Below, piece by piece: positions 62,558-64,000 of a stretch of DNA of 64,000 bases. The notes beneath the pieces are model-generated. The model did no database searches. It was not told where the DNA came from and worked only from the letters and a program-made list of their open reading frames with translations. The DNA comes from Lethocerus indicus (lineage: Eukaryota > Arthropoda > Insecta > Hemiptera > Belostomatidae). Both the position numbers and the translations under genes were made by a program. How positions within the stretch are numbered: position 1 is the first letter of the stretch; the number at the start of each line of letters is the position of its first letter. Location: positions 22,648,365 to 22,712,364 of the forward strand of contig JACDQD010000007.1 of assembly GCA_019843655.1 (NCBI GenBank). The letters are read 5' to 3'.

Positions 62558-63146
62558 CTACACATTGAGAAGAAAAATCAGTAACATAAAATAATATAAT
62601 GTAGGCTTGATGTAGTAAATTTGGAACTCAGGAAAACAATATTTACTTTAGTATAAGATTATTATGTTTTATTTATGTCACCAGCCTCCATCTCATTTGA
62701 ATTAACAAAGTATGATTTATTGAAATATCCAAATGATATGGGAAGAAACAGGGTAAAATTAAAGGCACACTAAACAATCAAACTTGATGAATAAAACCAA
62801 AAGAATTAATTAATTTGAAATTTGACCATTTTTTGTATAGGAATTATAAAGAGCAATCATATGCTAGTGAATTATGTATCACAGTATGTAATTTTTAAAT
62901 TATAATCATTTATTATTTTTTAGTAATACAAAATTCACTATGAAAATTAGGCATTAATTAATTGTGTAAATTTAAATTTAACATAAAAGAGTTCAATGTT
63001 ATTCATCAAATTGTAACCCCAGTTTTTCATTATAATGAGATTGCACATCTATTGTATTTTGATCTAGAATAAATTTAGACATAACCTTTGCACTATTGCA
63101 CAATCAATAGCATTCCAGGCAAAGGCTCATTTTGTAATGTGCTGTT

Positions 63147-63389
63147 ATGGTAAGATGCCATTATAGAGCCAATTATAACCAACAGTATTTTGCTATAGGC
63201 TTCGTGATTAAAATAAACTGCACTATTCGCGGAAACTTATTACCATTTAAAGTGTACCATTATAAAGAGTGTGCACTGGATTGCATGAATTCTCTAAGTA
63301 AATACTATCACCCTGGCATTCAAACTGACAAGAATGCTAAAGAAGCAGTAATTGAGCTTATAACATGGAGAAAGTTTTTTGGCACTTAA
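63147..63389 (+). CDS. Unrecognised 80-codon ORF antisense to the cyclase upstream region, doubtful
   Basis: It contains YHYKECALDCMNSLSKYYHP and ends ELITWRKFFGT. The residue mix is balanced for such AT-rich DNA, but I recognise no domain. It could be a fragment of an inserted gene or transposon. Confidence 0.12.
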   Translation: MVRCHYRANYNQQYFAIGFVIKINCTIRGNLLPFKVYHYKECALDCMNSLSKYYHPGIQTDKNAKEAVIELITWRKFFGT

Positions 63390-63543
63390 ATTCTACAGCA
63401 CGTTTCTTATTATTCCTTAATATTGACATTAAAGCATTTTCAGGTGTAATAAGATAAGGATACGGAAAATTGTAGTACATATTAAAATTATTTGGAGTTA
63501 TTTGCACTCATTAACAAGTTCCTTCATTAAAATCAGACATATA

Positions 63544-63570
63544 ATTATGATATATGTAATATATCATAAT
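63544..63570. other. AT-rich perfect hairpin, 12-base arms, 3-base loop
   Basis: ATTATGATATAT, loop GTA, then the exact reverse complement. It lies in the putative upstream intron. Low sequence complexity lowers its significance. Confidence 0.85.
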
Positions 63571-64000
63571 GTAATTACAATCATAGATTGTAAATGGATT
63601 TATAAACTTTTTAATTAAATCATAAAACAGTACTGTAACCTCTAAACACATTAAAGTAAGACGGGTGAAATAATTTAATTTCAAAAACGCAATATCTTCC
63701 GTTCTATATTTTTTATTATTCTATATTATATATATTACTTTATTATCCTATATTATTATTTAATGATGCAAGTATGGTGAAATAAAGTTAATTTAAAATG
63801 TCCTGCGTGTTTTTTCATTCACTCAGATTCCCATCATTCAAAGTTTTCTCCGTCGTTCTTAAATGCAGTTCATAAAAACTTTCACTCAGTTTAACCAATT
63901 GGCATGAATTACATTTTAGACAAACATCCCTTCACCCACGGCATGTTGAAACCTGTTTTCAGATGGGTTGTAATCGAATAAAACATCATCTAAGGCATCC

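Larger units (their letters stand above)
62558..64000. other. Upstream intron or 5' region of the adenylyl cyclase gene
   Basis: AT-rich and CpG-poor up to about 63,660, after which some CpG returns. The strong acceptor at 62,558-62,560 implies that it is intron. I could not identify the upstream exon or promoter. It contains a plus-strand ORF (63,147-63,389) and an AT-rich hairpin (63,544-63,570). Confidence 0.5.

Noticed and set aside
1..64000. CRISPR arrays, bacterial operons, phage or insertion sequences
   Set aside because: No regularly spaced repeats, no ribosome-binding sites or compact ORFs. The intron-exon gene shows that the DNA is eukaryotic.

Overview
The window looks like nuclear DNA from an arthropod, most likely an insect. 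It carries one clear protein-coding gene with many short, AT-rich, GT-AG-type introns, a degraded LINE-like retrotransposon relic, long (TA)n microsatellites, and a striking mosaic of CpG-normal and CpG-depleted DNA. That mosaic is typical of invertebrates that methylate gene bodies. I cannot name the species.

About 1-47,590 appears to be a gene desert. It is AT-rich with near-normal CpG frequency. No ORF in it resembles a protein family I recognise, and most open frames there are short and overlap on both strands. It holds simple repeats, a fossil reverse-transcriptase fragment (44,745-45,035), a diverged direct repeat pair (41,946-42,671), several palindromes, polypurine tracts and some GC/CpG-richer blocks with many TAATTA-type motifs that may be cis-regulatory. 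About 47,590-50,360 is flanking DNA: a CpG-poor stretch, a CpG-rich island (about 48,600-49,320), then CpG-poor DNA that probably includes the 3' UTR of the gene.

The gene, 50,361-62,557 on the minus strand, is a membrane adenylyl cyclase. I resolved 21 coding exons whose phases all agree and which join into a 1,107-residue protein: a cytosolic N-terminus, a first membrane cassette, catalytic C1a, a short linker, a second membrane cassette with a glycosylatable loop, and catalytic C2. Both metal-binding aspartates in C1 (D334, D378) and the C2 residues for adenine, ribose and phosphate contact (K946, D1025, N1032, R1036, K1072) are present, so it should be active. A strong splice acceptor just before the first ATG indicates at least one further upstream exon, probably 5' UTR, which I could not locate.

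The most interesting signal is inside this gene. Exons 3 and 4 sit in a CpG-rich island (about 58,640-61,050) within an otherwise CpG-depleted gene body. A consensus TATA box lies about 45 bases upstream of an ATG that is in frame with exon 3. This suggests an internal promoter for an isoform lacking the N-terminus and first membrane helix. Two introns appear to use GC-AG splice sites, one of them just before a symmetric 81-base cysteine-rich exon.
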